Positions 19,448 through 28,839 of a stretch of 64,000 bases of DNA are shown in pieces. The position numbers and the translations under genes were made by a program. Below the pieces are notes generated by a model, which was not told the origin of the DNA, did not search any database, and saw only the letters and a list, made by a program, of their open reading frames with translations. This DNA is from Pelagibacterium limicola. Its GTDB lineage: Bacteria > Pseudomonadota > Alphaproteobacteria > Rhizobiales > Devosiaceae. The stretch is taken from assembly GCF_015694405.1 (NCBI RefSeq), contig NZ_JADQDB010000002.1, positions 186,001 to 250,000 on the forward strand. Reading direction: 5' to 3'. Position 1 is the stretch's first letter, and each line of letters starts with the position of its first letter.

Positions 19448-22264
19448 TTATTTCAGTCGCGCCAGCGCTTCGAGGATCTTGTCGCGCCTTAACTGAGCCT
19501 CAGTCAGCCGCTCGCGTTGCTCCTCGACGACCCCCTCGGGAGCCTTGGCAAGGAACTGTTCGTTCCCGAGCTTTTTTTCAAGCCCTGTGATTTCGCCTTC
19601 GAGCTTTTTGACGTCCTTGCCGAGCCGCTGGCGCTCGGCATCGATATCGATGAGGTCGGCGAGCGGCAGAGCCCATGTTGCCTCGCCCACGACGAACTGC
19701 GCCGAACTGGCCGGGACCACAGAGGCCACCGAAATACTCTCGACGCGCGCAAGCCTTTTGATGGCCGCGTCATGGGTGTTGATGCGCGCCTCGGTGCCGG
19801 CATTGCCGCCTATGAGGACAAGGGGCACCTTGGCGCCGGCCGGAACGTTCATCTCTGTACGCACCGAACGGATCGAGGAAATGACTTCGATCAGCCAATT
19901 GAGTTCAGCTTCGGCCTCCGGGAAGGACAACCCGTCCAGTACCGGCCAGTCAGAGAGCATCAGGAATCCCTCGCGCGCTGGTCCGGCCTTGCCGGTCTCG
20001 CCCCAAAGTTCTTCGGTGACGAACGGCATGAAGGGGTGGAGGATTTTGAGGATCTGATCGAGCGCCCAGGCTGCCGTGGCGCGGGTTTCGGCCTTGGCCG
20101 TCTCGTCGTCGCCCGAGAAGACGGGCTTCGCCAGTTCCACGAACCAATCGCAGAACGTGCCCCAGACGAAGTCGTACGCGTAGTTGGCCGCTTCGTTGAA
20201 CTTGTAGTCCTCGATAGACCGCGTGAGGTTGGCCGCAGCCTTGGCTGTCGCCCCGATGATCCAGCGGTTAAGCGAAGTGCTGGCCGCTTCGGGCTCGAAC
20301 CCGGCAACACGTACGCACTCGTTCATCTCGAGGAATCGCGCCGCGTTCCAAAGCTTTGTCACGAAGTTCCGGTATCCCTCGACGCGGTTCATCGAGAGCT
20401 TGATGTCGCGTCCCTGTGCGGCCATCGCGGCCAGCGTGAAGCGCGAGGCGTCCGCCCCGTAGCCATCCACCAGTTCCAGCGGATCGATGACGTTGCCTTT
20501 CGACTTCGACATCTTCTGGCCCTTCTCGTCCCGGACCAGTGCGTGAACATAGACCGTCGAGAAAGGCTCGGTTTTCATGAAATGGAGGCCCATCATCATC
20601 ATCCGGGCAACCCAGAAGAAGATGATGTCGAACCCGGTAACGAGCACGCTGGTGGGGTAGTAACGTCCGACCTCGGGGGTTTCGTCCGGCCAGCCCATGG
20701 TGGAGAACGGCCAGAGCGCAGACGAGAACCACGTGTCGAGCACGTCCGGGTCACGTTCGAGCGCAACCTCTCGGCCGTAATAAGTGGCGGCTGCCGCCTG
20801 GGCTTCCTCTTTGCTGTCCTCGACGAAAATAGTGCCATCCGGCCCGTACCACGCCGGAATCTGATGACCCCACCAGAGCTGGCGCGATACGCACCAGGGC
20901 TGAATGTTTTCAAGCCAGGCGAAATAGGTGTTCTCCCAGCTCTTGGGCACGAAGTTCGTCCGTCCCTCGCGCACGGAAGCGAGCGCCGGTTTCGCCAGTT
21001 CGCCGGCGTTGACGAACCACTGGTCCGTTAGGAACGGCTCGATGACGACCTTGGAGCGGTCGCCGAACGGTTGCATGATCTTCTTGTTCTCGATTTCGAT
21101 AAGCAAGCCTTCGGCATCGATATCGGCGACTACACGCTTGCGCGCCACATAGCGGTCAAGCCCGCGGTATTCGTCGGGGACAATATTGATGCTTGCGATG
21201 AAGGCAGCATCGAAGTCCTGCTTGCCCTCGGCAATGCGCTGCGCAATCTCTGCCTGCTCCGCATAAGGCGCGCCATCGGCGCGCATGGAGCCCTTGGTAT
21301 CCATCAGCGAATACATCGGAATGCCGCCGCGACGCGCCACCTCGTAGTCGTTGAAGTCGTGCGCCCCTGTAATCTTCACCGCGCCCGAGCCGAAATCGGG
21401 GTCCGGGTATTCGTCCGTAATGATGGGGATCAGGCGGCGATGGGCTTTGGGCCCAACGGGGATTTCGCAGAGTTTACCGACGATGGGCGCATAACGCTCA
21501 TCGTCGGGATGAACCGCCACGGCGCCGTCGCCGAGCATGGTCTCGGGGCGAGTGGTCGCAATCGAGATATAGTCCCGCTCTTCCTCGAAGACGATATTGC
21601 CGTCCGCGTCCTTTTCCACATACCGGTAGGTTTCTCCGCCCGCGAGCGGATATTTGAAATGCCACATATGGCCGTCGACCTCGAGGTTTTCGACCTCGAG
21701 ATCCGAAATTGCCGTCTCAAAATGCGGATCCCAGTTCACCAGCCGCTTGTCGCGGTAGATAAGCCCTTCCTTGTAAAGCTGTACGAAAACCTTGAGTACG
21801 GCGCGCGACAGCCCTTCGTCCATCGTGAACCGCTCGCGCGACCAATCGCAGGACGCGCCGAGGCGCTTGAGCTGATTGAGGATCGTACCCCCGCTCTCGG
21901 CCTTCCATTCCCAGACCTTTTCGAGGAATTTTTCGCGGCCCAGATCGCGGCGCGAGGGTTGCTGGGTTTCCATCAGCATCCGCTCGACGACCATCTGCGT
22001 CGCGATACCTGCGTGATCGGTACCCGGCTGCCACAGCACATCCTTGCCGCGCATCCGCTCGAAACGCACCAGCACGTCCTGGATGGTATTGTTGAGCGCA
22101 TGCCCGATATGGAGGGAACCCGTCACGTTCGGTGGCGGAATGACAATCGAGTAACTCTCCGCACCCGGCTTGCTGCCAGCGCCGGCCGCAAAGCAATTCG
22201 CGTCCTGCCAGGCTGAATAGATGCGGTCTTCCACCGAAGCCGGATCGTAGGTCTTTTCGATCAT
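19448..22264 (-). CDS. valS: Valine--tRNA ligase
   Basis: Class I synthetase charging tRNA-Val with editing of misactivated threonine. The ATG at 22264 gives 938 residues starting MIEKTYDPASVEDRIYSAW. The HIGH motif reads PPNVTGSLHIGHALNNT and the KMSKS loop reads KMSKSKGNVIDP. A C-terminal coiled coil follows. An alternative GTG at 22333 would add 23 residues, but a hairpin with T-rich tail lies inside that extension, so the internal ATG is preferred. Confidence 0.96.
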   Translation of the reverse strand: MIEKTYDPASVEDRIYSAWQDANCFAAGAGSKPGAESYSIVIPPPNVTGSLHIGHALNNTIQDVLVRFERMRGKDVLWQPGTDHAGIATQMVVERMLMETQQPSRRDLGREKFLEKVWEWKAESGGTILNQLKRLGASCDWSRERFTMDEGLSRAVLKVFVQLYKEGLIYRDKRLVNWDPHFETAISDLEVENLEVDGHMWHFKYPLAGGETYRYVEKDADGNIVFEEERDYISIATTRPETMLGDGAVAVHPDDERYAPIVGKLCEIPVGPKAHRRLIPIITDEYPDPDFGSGAVKITGAHDFNDYEVARRGGIPMYSLMDTKGSMRADGAPYAEQAEIAQRIAEGKQDFDAAFIASINIVPDEYRGLDRYVARKRVVADIDAEGLLIEIENKKIMQPFGDRSKVVIEPFLTDQWFVNAGELAKPALASVREGRTNFVPKSWENTYFAWLENIQPWCVSRQLWWGHQIPAWYGPDGTIFVEDSKEEAQAAAATYYGREVALERDPDVLDTWFSSALWPFSTMGWPDETPEVGRYYPTSVLVTGFDIIFFWVARMMMMGLHFMKTEPFSTVYVHALVRDEKGQKMSKSKGNVIDPLELVDGYGADASRFTLAAMAAQGRDIKLSMNRVEGYRNFVTKLWNAARFLEMNECVRVAGFEPEAASTSLNRWIIGATAKAAANLTRSIEDYKFNEAANYAYDFVWGTFCDWFVELAKPVFSGDDETAKAETRATAAWALDQILKILHPFMPFVTEELWGETGKAGPAREGFLMLSDWPVLDGLSFPEAEAELNWLIEVISSIRSVRTEMNVPAGAKVPLVLIGGNAGTEARINTHDAAIKRLARVESISVASVVPASSAQFVVGEATWALPLADLIDIDAERQRLGKDVKKLEGEITGLEKKLGNEQFLAKAPEGVVEEQRERLTEAQLRRDKILEALARLK

Positions 22265-22289
22265 CTCGCCGATACCCGTCACAAGAAGA

Positions 22290-22313
22290 ACCCGCTCAGC
22301 GGACGGAGCGGGT
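22290..22313 (-). terminator. Hairpin between popZ-like gene and valS
   Basis: A perfect 8 bp stem, ACCCGCTC (22290-22297) with GAGCGGGT (22306-22313), with an 8-base loop. On the minus strand it is followed by TCTTCTTGTG. It lies 88 bases after the popZ-like stop and 26 bases before the valS start. It could terminate popZ or attenuate valS. Confidence 0.5.
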
Positions 22314-22400
22314 CTGAATGTAGATTTTGGCACTGTGTAAAGCCAAGCGCGCGGGCTAAGTCAACTGTCGCTTGATGCTGGAACGCCGGTAAAGGAAATC

Positions 22401-23072
22401 CTAGCCGCCGCGCGACACGCGTTCGACTTCCTGCGCAACGATCCGCTCGACCATCGAGGGGAGGTTTTCCTCAAGCCATTCCTTGAGCATCGGCCGGAGC
22501 ATTTCACGAATCATGCCCTCGACGGTCACGCCGCCTGCCGACAACGGTATGTTGGGAGAAAGGCGCGGCGTCTGAAGCTTGGCGAAAGTGGATGCCACGG
22601 CGGCACTCGTTGCTGGTTCCAGAAGCTCTTCGGTAAGGTCGGCACTCAGGTCGGGATCGGGCATCGGAGCGGCTTGAGCGAAACTTGCCGTTGGCTTGGG
22701 CGCCTTTGGGGCCGGGGGTGGCGGAGCCGGTTCTTCGTCCAAGGCGAAAGCGACGTCATCGGGGACCACCATCTCCGCGGGAGCTTCCTCCTGGAAGGAC
22801 TCGGGGATTTCCGGTTCCGGCTCCTGCATTTCCTCATCGTCGGAGGCAGCGTCATCCGTTTCGACGATCTGCTCGGGAGACAACGCCAACGTCGGCACCT
22901 CGTCCTCGTCGTCATCGCTGAAGGGATCTATGACCGGACTGGGCCGCACTTCGGCTGCTTTGGCTGCGACAGGGACTTTTTGCGCGGCGCTCTCGTCATC
23001 GTCGGCAATGATCTGCCGGATCGATGACAGAATCTCATCCATCGTCGGTTCTTTGGAAGCCGGCTGGTTCAT
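22401..23072 (-). CDS. popZ: PopZ-like polar organizing protein (DUF2497)
   Basis: Self-assembling pole-organising hub that anchors the chromosome origin and signalling proteins in many alphaproteobacteria. The ATG at 23072 gives 223 residues. The N-terminal EPTMDEILSSIRQIIADD helix is the client-binding motif of PopZ. The middle is a long acidic Pro/Glu/Asp-rich linker, and the C-terminus (EGMIREMLRPMLKEWLEENLPSMVERIVAQEVERVS) is the oligomerisation helix region. It lies between valS and tolC, a conserved arrangement. Confidence 0.9.
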   Translation of the reverse strand: MNQPASKEPTMDEILSSIRQIIADDDESAAQKVPVAAKAAEVRPSPVIDPFSDDDEDEVPTLALSPEQIVETDDAASDDEEMQEPEPEIPESFQEEAPAEMVVPDDVAFALDEEPAPPPPAPKAPKPTASFAQAAPMPDPDLSADLTEELLEPATSAAVASTFAKLQTPRLSPNIPLSAGGVTVEGMIREMLRPMLKEWLEENLPSMVERIVAQEVERVSRGG

Positions 23073-23245
23073 GCTCGCCTCATTCCCCGTTCGCCCCCAG
23101 GCAGGGGTCATACACTACACGCATCGAACCTAGGACAACAATCGGGCGCCTTGATTCGCTTTACAATACCTTAACGTGACAGCCTGACCTGCGAAACGGG
23201 CCAACACAAGCTCCGCTCGGGTATTCCACGGAAATCCTTCTCCGA

Positions 23246-24604
23246 TCAGCGCAAATTGCCCCAGGCATCGACCGGTGCAGTCGGCACTTTCGCCGGTACC
23301 GCCACCTGCCCATCCGGGCCCCGCAATTGCACGGGAAGTCGCAAATTGGCCGCAGTCAGCGCACCGGTGGCTGCGATAAGCGAATACGATGCGATAACCC
23401 TTTGCGCCTGGGCCGATGCAAGGCCCTCCTCGGCATTAAGCAACGTCGCGCGGGCATTGAGGACGTCGAGCGTCGTCGCCTGCCCGACCTCGTTCTGATC
23501 GATAACGGCTTGCAGCGCCAGGCGGCTCGCCGCAACCGCCGCGGTAGCGGATTCGATCTGCGCGGTGGTGGCCTCGATCCCCGACCATCCCTGCCGCACC
23601 GCTTCGACGATCTGATCGCGCGTCGCGATCCCCTCCACGTGGGATTGTATCTGCCCGATATTGGCCTGCTCAATCGCCGGATTGCGAGAGGGGACAAAGA
23701 TCGGGATGGAAAGATTTAGCGAGACCGATGCTTGGCTCGTAACCGCGTTGTTCGTGAACCCGCTGGCGCCGACCTGTCCACGCAGCGAAACCGTCGGGCC
23801 GAAACCTGCCACGGTTTCGTCATAACGATGCTGGGCAGCGCGTATTTGTGCCGCTGAAGCAAGTAGCGCGGGATGGTTTGTGGTTGCCGTGGCAATGGCG
23901 GAGTCGAGTGAAGCAGGCAGAAGGTTCGTATAGCTGTAGGACGCCGTGAGGTTACGGGGTTCCCGCCCGACCCAACGCACGAAATTGGCTTCGGCCATCC
24001 GCAGGTTGTTGATGGCACCCTGATAAGCCGCCTCCGCCTGCGCGAGGCTGGCTTGTGCTTGAGCGACGTCGAGCTGTGTACCTTCGCCGAGTTCGAGCCG
24101 GTCGCGTGCAGACTGCAACTGCGCTCGGACGAAACCGATGTTTTCCTGGCGGATATCGACGATCCGGCGGTTGGTAACGAGGTTCACATAGGCCTGTGCA
24201 ACCGAGAGCAGAACGTTCTGCTCCACATTGCGCGCGCCGTGAATGGCGGCTTGATAATTCGCTTCGGCGGCGAGAATGGCGGCGTCCGTCCTGGAACTGT
24301 CGAAGAGCGTCTGCGAATAGCTGAGACCAAGACTGTCAGTGGTACCCGACGAGCTGCCAAGCGGTGTGTCGGTCCACGAATACCCAACGCTCGCTTCCGC
24401 CCCAATTGTAGGCAGACGAGCGCCCTCGGCCGACCGGATCGCCTGCTGCGCCGCACGGACGCTGAGAAACGATGAGGCTAGCGAGGGATTGTTGGAATAG
24501 GCGTAAGCCATTGCCTCGGTGAGGGTTTCGGCTTGCGTTGTTGCCGGCACAAATCCCATGGCAAGGGCAATCGCCCCAATACGAAAAACCTTAAGTATGA
24601 ACAT
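23246..24604 (-). CDS. tolC: TolC-family outer membrane efflux protein
   Basis: Outer-membrane channel of tripartite efflux or type I secretion. The 452 residues begin with a signal peptide ending near TTQAE, then two TolC repeats with long helices (for example LLSVAQAYVNLVTNRRIVDIRQENI) and alternating beta segments. No inner-membrane pump or adaptor is adjacent. The conserved pairing is with the pcm-like gene upstream (24726) and popZ downstream. Confidence 0.93.
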   Translation of the reverse strand: MFILKVFRIGAIALAMGFVPATTQAETLTEAMAYAYSNNPSLASSFLSVRAAQQAIRSAEGARLPTIGAEASVGYSWTDTPLGSSSGTTDSLGLSYSQTLFDSSRTDAAILAAEANYQAAIHGARNVEQNVLLSVAQAYVNLVTNRRIVDIRQENIGFVRAQLQSARDRLELGEGTQLDVAQAQASLAQAEAAYQGAINNLRMAEANFVRWVGREPRNLTASYSYTNLLPASLDSAIATATTNHPALLASAAQIRAAQHRYDETVAGFGPTVSLRGQVGASGFTNNAVTSQASVSLNLSIPIFVPSRNPAIEQANIGQIQSHVEGIATRDQIVEAVRQGWSGIEATTAQIESATAAVAASRLALQAVIDQNEVGQATTLDVLNARATLLNAEEGLASAQAQRVIASYSLIAATGALTAANLRLPVQLRGPDGQVAVPAKVPTAPVDAWGNLR

Positions 24605-24725
24605 AATACCGCCTCCAGCGCGTGGCTAAACTAGGGCGCGAAGGTGGCGGTTTCAATGGATGGGTACGCGGATGTACAAATTTTAATTCCGGTAAGGAGC
24701 GCTGCGTGGTTTGGCTGCAACAGTC

Positions 24726-25379
24726 CTAAAACCGGAACTGCGGGACTTCGACGAAGCTCGTGAGTGGCGGAAGGCTTGCATTGAATGCGGCGCGCGACGA
24801 GACCTCCCTGCCGGACTTGACGAAAACATGAGCAGTCGCGGCATTGCCCTGCCCCAGCACCGCAACCAGCCGCCCCCCCTCTGTCAATTGCCCGAGCAGC
24901 CCGTCCGATACGCGATCCACCGCGCCCTCGATCAGGATTGCATCGAAGGGTCCCTTGCCGACTGCACCGGCGTCGAGCGGGCCGACTACCGCGATGGCGT
25001 TCGAGAGGCCGAGTGCGGCGAGGTTTTCCTGGGCCGTGCCGGCCAGTTCCGGATCGTCATCAAGCCCCGTAACCAACCCTGCGAGCCCCGCAAGCACGGC
25101 AGTCGAATATCCCGTCCCGCAACCCACATCGAGCACCGTGTCTCCGGCGCCGACTTCGGCAAGCTGGATCAACCGCGCAAGAATGGCCGGGGCGAGCATC
25201 GTCCGGGAGGAGCTCAGCCGCACGTTCTCGTCGATATAGGCGAGTGCCTTTCGCTCTTCGGGCACAAACACCTCCCGCGGTACGCGATTCATGACATCGA
25301 GAATCCGCCAGTTGGTGATACCGCTGGTGCGAAGCTGATTGTCCACCATCGTCCGGCGCGCGCGTGCAAAGTCGGTCAT
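24726..25379 (-). CDS. Protein-L-isoaspartate O-methyltransferase-like protein (second copy)
   Basis: SAM-dependent methyltransferase of the Pcm family, 217 residues from the ATG at 25379 with AGGA about 5 bases upstream. ARARRTMVDNQLRTSGI and VPREVFVPEERKALAY match the family N-terminus, and DTVLDVGCGTGYSTAVLAGL is the SAM-binding motif I. It differs clearly from the copy at 4910 and belongs to the tolC-linked subgroup. The true substrate of this subgroup is not certain. Confidence 0.87.
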   Translation of the reverse strand: MTDFARARRTMVDNQLRTSGITNWRILDVMNRVPREVFVPEERKALAYIDENVRLSSSRTMLAPAILARLIQLAEVGAGDTVLDVGCGTGYSTAVLAGLAGLVTGLDDDPELAGTAQENLAALGLSNAIAVVGPLDAGAVGKGPFDAILIEGAVDRVSDGLLGQLTEGGRLVAVLGQGNAATAHVFVKSGREVSSRAAFNASLPPLTSFVEVPQFRF

Positions 25380-25457
25380 TCGTCCTGAAATCCTCGTCAG
25401 GAAAGGTTGTGAGGCCGCTTTGGTGAATACCGCCGCGCCCATAAGGACGCAAGCGGT

Positions 25458-27068
25458 TTACGCATCTCCGAAACGCGACTTCAATGCAGCGTCGAGCCTT
25501 GGCGCGGCGGCAATCAGTGTCCGGGTGTAGTCGTGCTCGGGATGCGTGAAAACCTTGGCAGTCGGCCCGCTCTCGACGATTTTTCCCTGCCGCAGCACAT
25601 AAACCCGGTCAGTCACGGCGCGTACGACGTGCAGATCGTGCGAAATGAAGAGGTAGGATACCCCCAGCCGTTCCGAGAGCGCGGCCAGAAGATCGAGCAC
25701 CTGAGCCCGGATCGACACGTCGAGCGCGGAGACCGCCTCATCGAGGACAATCAGCGTTGGTTCGACGATAAGCGCACGCGCAATCGCGATCCGCTGCCTT
25801 TGGCCGCCCGAGAACTCATGAATGAACCGGTCCGCGTCAGTGGCAGCAAGGCCAACCCGCTCCAGAGCCAGGGACACCAGAGCTTTGCGATCCGCGCCCT
25901 TCGGCGCTCCGTTACGCAAAAGATGGAGTGGCTCGGCCACCAGTCGCCCTACGGGGTGCCGTGGATTGAACGAACCGTAGGGATCCTGGAACACCATCTG
26001 CGTCTCACGCCGCGTCCCGAATGCGGTTCCGTGGGGCCCTCGAATCGGTAAGCCCTCGAGGTGGACCGCTCCACCCTGCGCGGTTTCGAGACCGAGCACC
26101 GTCCGCGCTAAAGTTGATTTCCCGCTTCCGCTTTCCCCGACCAGTCCGACGCTCTCGCCCTTGGCGATATTCAGCGAAACACCATCGAGCGCGAGTTTAT
26201 ATCTTTGTGGTTCCCAGGGCAGGCGTTTTGGAATGGCATAGCGGCGTTCAAGTCGTTGGACGTCGAGCAAGGTGCGCTCGAAAGCCCGGGGGGTCCTCTG
26301 CGGCACGTGCGCCGAAGTCGAAAAGAGTTTTCGCGTATAAGGGTGGCGCATCTGACGAAACACCTCACGTACCGGCCCGCTTTCTACCACCCTGCCCGAT
26401 TGCATGACGGCGACGCGATCCGCCATTTCGGCGATTACCGCCAGATCGTGCGTAATGAGGATGAGCCCCATGCCATCTTCACGCACCAGCCGCTTGAGGA
26501 TTCCGAGCACCTGGGCCTGATTGGTGACATCGAGCGCTGTTGTCGGCTCATCAGCGATGAGGAGCCGCGGTCGCAGTGCGATCGCCATGGCAATCCCGAC
26601 CCGCTGCCGTTGGCCGCCGGAAAGCTCGTGCGGATAGCGTATGAGCGGAAACTCCTCCGCTTCAAGCCCTACCCTATCCAGCGCCTCTCGTGCGATGCGA
26701 GACGCCTCCCGCCCTCCGGCATGGCCGTGCACCCAAGCCGTCTCGGCGACTTGCGAACCGATGGTCTTGAGGGGATTCAGCGCCGTCATGGGTTCCTGAA
26801 AGATCATGCCGATATCATCGCCCCGCACAGCGTTCATGGCTCGGTCGGAAAGCCCCGAAAGTTCGAGACCGCCCAAGGTCACCGATCCCGACAGTTGCGA
26901 ATGGCGAGGCAGCAGGTTGAGAATCGACAGCGCGGTCATCGATTTGCCTGAACCGGATTCACCGACAATTCCGAGGATTTCCCCCGGGCCGACTTCAAAT
27001 GAGACGTTCTCCAGAATCTGTACCGCCCGGATCGACAGCGACAAGTCCTGTACGCGCAGCGTGCTCAT
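25458..27068 (-). CDS. Peptide-type ABC transporter, fused double ATPase subunit
   Basis: Two nucleotide-binding domains in one 536-residue chain, like YejF or a DppD-DppF fusion. Domain 1 has Walker [12 protein letters not shown] and signature [14 protein letters not shown]. Domain 2 has [11 protein letters not shown] and [14 protein letters not shown], with Walker [13 protein letters not shown]. The upstream permease stop overlaps its ATG by four bases. With two permeases and a binding protein upstream, it completes a family-5 importer. The solute could be peptides, opines or a nickel chelate. Confidence 0.93.
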   Translation of the reverse strand: MSTLRVQDLSLSIRAVQILENVSFEVGPGEILGIVGESGSGKSMTALSILNLLPRHSQLSGSVTLGGLELSGLSDRAMNAVRGDDIGMIFQEPMTALNPLKTIGSQVAETAWVHGHAGGREASRIAREALDRVGLEAEEFPLIRYPHELSGGQRQRVGIAMAIALRPRLLIADEPTTALDVTNQAQVLGILKRLVREDGMGLILITHDLAVIAEMADRVAVMQSGRVVESGPVREVFRQMRHPYTRKLFSTSAHVPQRTPRAFERTLLDVQRLERRYAIPKRLPWEPQRYKLALDGVSLNIAKGESVGLVGESGSGKSTLARTVLGLETAQGGAVHLEGLPIRGPHGTAFGTRRETQMVFQDPYGSFNPRHPVGRLVAEPLHLLRNGAPKGADRKALVSLALERVGLAATDADRFIHEFSGGQRQRIAIARALIVEPTLIVLDEAVSALDVSIRAQVLDLLAALSERLGVSYLFISHDLHVVRAVTDRVYVLRQGKIVESGPTAKVFTHPEHDYTRTLIAAAPRLDAALKSRFGDA

Positions 27069-27886
27069 GGCCGCCTCTCGCGCAGGCGTGGATCGAGATA
27101 ATCGCGCAAACCGTCCCCGAAGAGGTTAAGACCGAGCACCATCAGGACGATGGTCAAGCCCGGTATGATCGCCACATGCGGTGCCAGGGCGATCATCGTC
27201 TGGGCCTCGGCAAGCATTCGCCCCCAACTCGGCTGAGGCGGTTGTGCGCCCAGCCCGACATAAGCCAGGCCGGCCTCAGCCAGAATGCCGAGCGAGAACT
27301 GAATTGTCGCCTGCACGATCAACGTGTTGGCGATGTTGGGCAATATGTGTTCGAACGAAATGTGCGCGGAGCCCTTACCCGAGAGCCGCGCCGCCATGAT
27401 GAACTCTCGTGTCCAAACTGAAAGGGCCGCCCCGCGCGCAACCCGGGCGAAAACCGGGATGTTGAAAATCCCGATGGCAATAATCGCGTTGACTGCCCCC
27501 GGGCCGAAGATAGCGGTAATAAGAATTGCGATGACAAGCGCGGGAAATGCGAAGACCAGATCGTTTCCGCGCATCACGATTTCATCGGCCAAGCTCCCGC
27601 GCATCGCTGCGGCAAACAGGCCCAGCGGCACGCCGAAAATCACCCCCACGCCGACTGCGATCAAAGCCACGGCAATCGAGGTCCGGGCACCCACCATGAT
27701 CATCGACAGAATGTCCCGCCCGAAGTGGTCGGTACCCAGCCAGTGGGCTTGCGAAGGGGGCTGGAGCCTGTCTCCCACCACGAGAAGGGTGACGTCGTAA
27801 GGTGTCCAAACGAGCGAGACCCCGGCTAGCGCCAGAAAGAAAACCGAGAGGCCAATGCCCGCAATAAGGTTGGCGCCGACCCTCAT
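27065..27886 (-). CDS. Peptide-type ABC transporter permease (DppC/OppC-like)
   Basis: Inner-membrane permease, 273 residues, with an N-terminal TM helix, a soluble segment containing HWLGTDHFGRDILSMIMVGARTS (the DppC-type signature), and five further TM helices. The EAA-like loop appears as AARLSGKGSAHISFEHILPN. It overlaps the next permease and the ATPase gene by four bases at each end, so the whole set is translationally coupled. Confidence 0.94.
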   Translation of the reverse strand: MRVGANLIAGIGLSVFFLALAGVSLVWTPYDVTLLVVGDRLQPPSQAHWLGTDHFGRDILSMIMVGARTSIAVALIAVGVGVIFGVPLGLFAAAMRGSLADEIVMRGNDLVFAFPALVIAILITAIFGPGAVNAIIAIGIFNIPVFARVARGAALSVWTREFIMAARLSGKGSAHISFEHILPNIANTLIVQATIQFSLGILAEAGLAYVGLGAQPPQPSWGRMLAEAQTMIALAPHVAIIPGLTIVLMVLGLNLFGDGLRDYLDPRLRERRP

Positions 27887-28830
27887 GAAACAGGCCTCCT
27901 CAACCGCGGATCGACCAGCGCATAGGTGAAATCGACAAGGAAGTTGACCGTTACCACGGCAAAGACGAGCAACATCACGACCGAACGCACGACGACGAGA
28001 TCCCGCGCGCTGATCGCCTGAAATACCAGCCGTCCCAAGCCTGGTAGGAAAAACACGTTTTCAATGATAATCGCCCCGGCGAGCAGGAACGAAAACTGCA
28101 ACCCCATGATTGTCAGCACCGGGATCAGGGCATTGCGTAGCGCATGGCGGCGCAAGGCCTGCCCCTGGCTCAATCCCTTGGCACGCGCCGTACGCATATA
28201 TTCCTGGTCCAGCGTATCGAGCAGCGAGGACCGCATTACCCGCGCCAGGATTGCCGCCTGCGGCAGGGCCAGCGCAACTGCTGGCAGCGTCAACGCCCTC
28301 ATTGCCGCGAACGGATCGTCCCATCCCGGAAATCCTCCCGCCGAAAACCAGCGTAGCCCGACTGAGAAAACCAGGACCAGGAGCATTGCAAACCAGAAAT
28401 TGGGCAACGCCACGCCAAGTTGCGTCATTCCCATGATCCCCGCATCGAGCGGCGTATTGCGCGCGGAGGCGGCAATTGCGCCAACCGGGATGGCAATCAG
28501 GGTGGAAAGCGTCAACGCATAGGCGGCCAGCGGCACCGAGACCTGAACCCGCGCGCCGATAAGATCGGAAACCGGAACACGGTAGGTGTAGGAGATTCCG
28601 AAATCGCCAACCGTCATTCCGGCCAGCCAGCCGAAATATCGCTGCGGCAACGGCGCAGTAAGACCAAGCTGCTCGCGCAGCGCGGCCACGGTATCGGGTG
28701 CCGCGTTAAGCCCCAGCATGAACGCGGCCGGATCGCCCGGCAGCACCTCAAGCACTAGGAAGATCGCAAGGCTGGCGAACAGAAGGCTCGCCAGAAGCGA
28801 GGCAAGGCGCTTGAGGACGAAAACCGCCAT
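27883..28830 (-). CDS. Peptide-type ABC transporter permease (DppB/OppB-like)
   Basis: Inner-membrane permease of 315 residues. The first TM helix and VLPGDPAAFMLG are typical of DppB. YFGWLAGMTVGDFGISYTYRVPV matches the conserved periplasmic region, and the EAA loop reads YMRTARAKGLSQGQALRRHALRNAL. It starts 9 bases after the binding-protein stop. Confidence 0.94.
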   Translation of the reverse strand: MAVFVLKRLASLLASLLFASLAIFLVLEVLPGDPAAFMLGLNAAPDTVAALREQLGLTAPLPQRYFGWLAGMTVGDFGISYTYRVPVSDLIGARVQVSVPLAAYALTLSTLIAIPVGAIAASARNTPLDAGIMGMTQLGVALPNFWFAMLLVLVFSVGLRWFSAGGFPGWDDPFAAMRALTLPAVALALPQAAILARVMRSSLLDTLDQEYMRTARAKGLSQGQALRRHALRNALIPVLTIMGLQFSFLLAGAIIIENVFFLPGLGRLVFQAISARDLVVVRSVVMLLVFAVVTVNFLVDFTYALVDPRLRRPVS

Positions 28831-28839
28831 TCCTCCGGC

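Noticed and set aside
19102-19590. Plus-strand 162-codon frame in the gap and overlapping the valS end
   Set aside because: No family, and half of it is antisense to valS.
19517-21031. Plus-strand open frame of 504 codons opposite valS
   Set aside because: Antisense to valS with no domain or ribosome-binding site.
22265-22333. Longer N-terminus of valS from a GTG
   Set aside because: A hairpin lies inside it and the added residues have no family similarity.
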